Assembly: GCF_030326305.1 (NCBI RefSeq)
Contig: NZ_JACAKB010000001.1
Coordinates: forward strand, 92,927-156,926
DNA length: 64,000 nt
Direction of reading: 5' to 3'
Origin: Myroides odoratimimus
GTDB taxonomy: Bacteria > Bacteroidota > Bacteroidia > Flavobacteriales > Flavobacteriaceae
Shown here one piece after another: positions 63,455 through 64,000 of this stretch; the first letter of the stretch is position 1, and each line of letters begins with the position of its first letter. Under the pieces are notes generated by a model. It did no database searches, was not told the DNA's origin, and was given only the letters and a program-made list of their open reading frames with translations. A program made the translations under genes and the position numbers.

Positions 63455-64000
63455 AAATTGTAATCAATATTTTTTGTTTACATAAAAGTACTGTTTTTTG
63501 TAATCAAACTAGTTAGTCTTCAAAAATTGTAATCAATATTTTTTGCTTACATAAAAGTGTTATTTTTTGTAATCAAACTAGTTAGTCTTCAAAAATTGTA
63601 ATCAATATTTTTTGCTTACATAAAAGTGTTGTTTTTTGTAATCAAAGTAGTTAGTCTTCAAAAATTGTAATCAATATTTTTTGCTTACATAAAAGTGTTA
63701 TTTTTTGTAATCAAACTAGTTAGTCTTCAAAAATTGTAATCAATATTTTTTGCTTACATAAAAGTGTTATTTTTTGTAATCAAACTAGTTAGTCTTCAAA
63801 AATTGTAATCAATATTTTTTGCTTACATAAAAGTGTTATTTTTTGTAATCAAACTAGTTAGTCTTCAAAAATTGTAATCAATATTTTTTGCTTACATAAA
63901 AGTGCTGTTTTTTGTAGTCAAAGTAGTTAGTCTTCAAAAATTGTAATCAATATTTTTTGCTTACATAAAAGTGCTGTTTTTTGTAGTCAAAGTAGTTAGT
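63453..64000 (+). repeat. Tandem array of 69-bp repeats (7 full units and one partial at the window edge)
   Basis: Units start at 63453, 63522, 63591, 63660, 63729, 63798, 63867 and 63936 (65 of 69 bases visible). Period is exactly 69. Units are near identical; differences fall mainly in the AAAAGTGTTATTTTTT block and the ACTAG/GTAG block. Each holds TTGTAATCAA at unit positions 6-15 and again at 46-55 (TTGTAGTCAA in units 7 and 8). Every reading frame on both strands has a stop in each unit, so it is non-coding although 69 is divisible by three. It begins on the fic stop codon and continues past the window. Confidence 0.95.

Larger units (their letters stand above)
60766..64000 (+). mobile_element. 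Left end of an integrative element (integrase, fic, 69-bp array); right end outside the window
   Basis: Bounded on the left by the tRNA fragment at 60724-60765. It carries a tyrosine recombinase (60914), a Fic protein (62339) and a tandem array (63453 onward). The intact tRNA gene should be found at the right end, on the minus strand, restored by element-borne 3' sequence. No mobilisation or replication genes are visible in the 3.2 kb present. Confidence 0.8.

Noticed and set aside
63453-64000. CRISPR array
   Set aside because: The whole 69-bp unit is repeated; there are no unique spacers and no cas genes in view.
63453-64000. Coding repeat (69 is divisible by three)
   Set aside because: Each of the six frames has at least one stop codon in every unit.

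Overview
The window looks like chromosomal DNA of a low-GC member of the Bacteroidota, family Flavobacteriaceae; a Myroides-like genus is my guess from gene content and was not tested. The pointers are: many -7 elements of the form TAnnTTTG, typical of this phylum; a type IX secretion plug protein; TonB-dependent and related outer-membrane beta-barrels; a complete mevalonate route; a flavobacterial RsuA-type pseudouridine synthase; and integrase signatures typical of Bacteroidetes elements.

Layout. 1-5.4 kb: peptide use (POT permease, DPP IV) next to the first mevalonate genes (HMG-CoA reductase and a GYDIA-type GHMP kinase). 5.4-14.3 kb: small exported or unknown proteins, a DoxD/DoxA protein, a DUF2071 protein and a BaiN-type flavoprotein. 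14.3-18 kb: a lone outer-membrane beta-barrel gene in AT-rich non-coding DNA. 18-25 kb: diphosphomevalonate decarboxylase, an LpoB/COG3014 lipoprotein operon, mevalonate kinase, a UbiA prenyltransferase and a pseudouridine synthase. 25-41 kb: housekeeping genes (pirin, CoA-transferase, map, methyltransferase, HAD phosphatase, T9SS plug, apaG, pruA, BCCT transporter with a universal stress protein, rsmG, aminotransferase, Crp/Fnr regulator, gpmI). 41-55.5 kb: two L,D-transpeptidases, a BtuB-like receptor, a minus-strand envelope cluster that includes a YgiB/YgiC-like pair, an AraC regulator, tRNA-Trp and a b-type cytochrome.

55.5-64 kb is accessory DNA. It holds 11-bp tandem repeats, a second copy of a 106-bp hairpin repeat (first copy at 31.7 kb), a duplication/deletion scar, a candidate small RNA, a three-gene cassette whose first gene is split at an A8 run, and, from about 60.77 kb, the left end of an integrative element. 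That element sits in the anticodon loop of a CAU tRNA gene and carries a tyrosine recombinase, a Fic protein and an array of near-identical 69-bp repeats that begins on the fic stop codon and runs off the window.

The signal I rate highest is the Fic unit. The 10-bp word TTGTAATCAA occurs upstream of fic, where one copy overlaps the likely -7 element, and twice in nearly every 69-bp repeat downstream. A self-regulated fic gene with a large array of operator-like sites fits this, but that is inference. Gene functions come from motif reading alone; no database search was possible.
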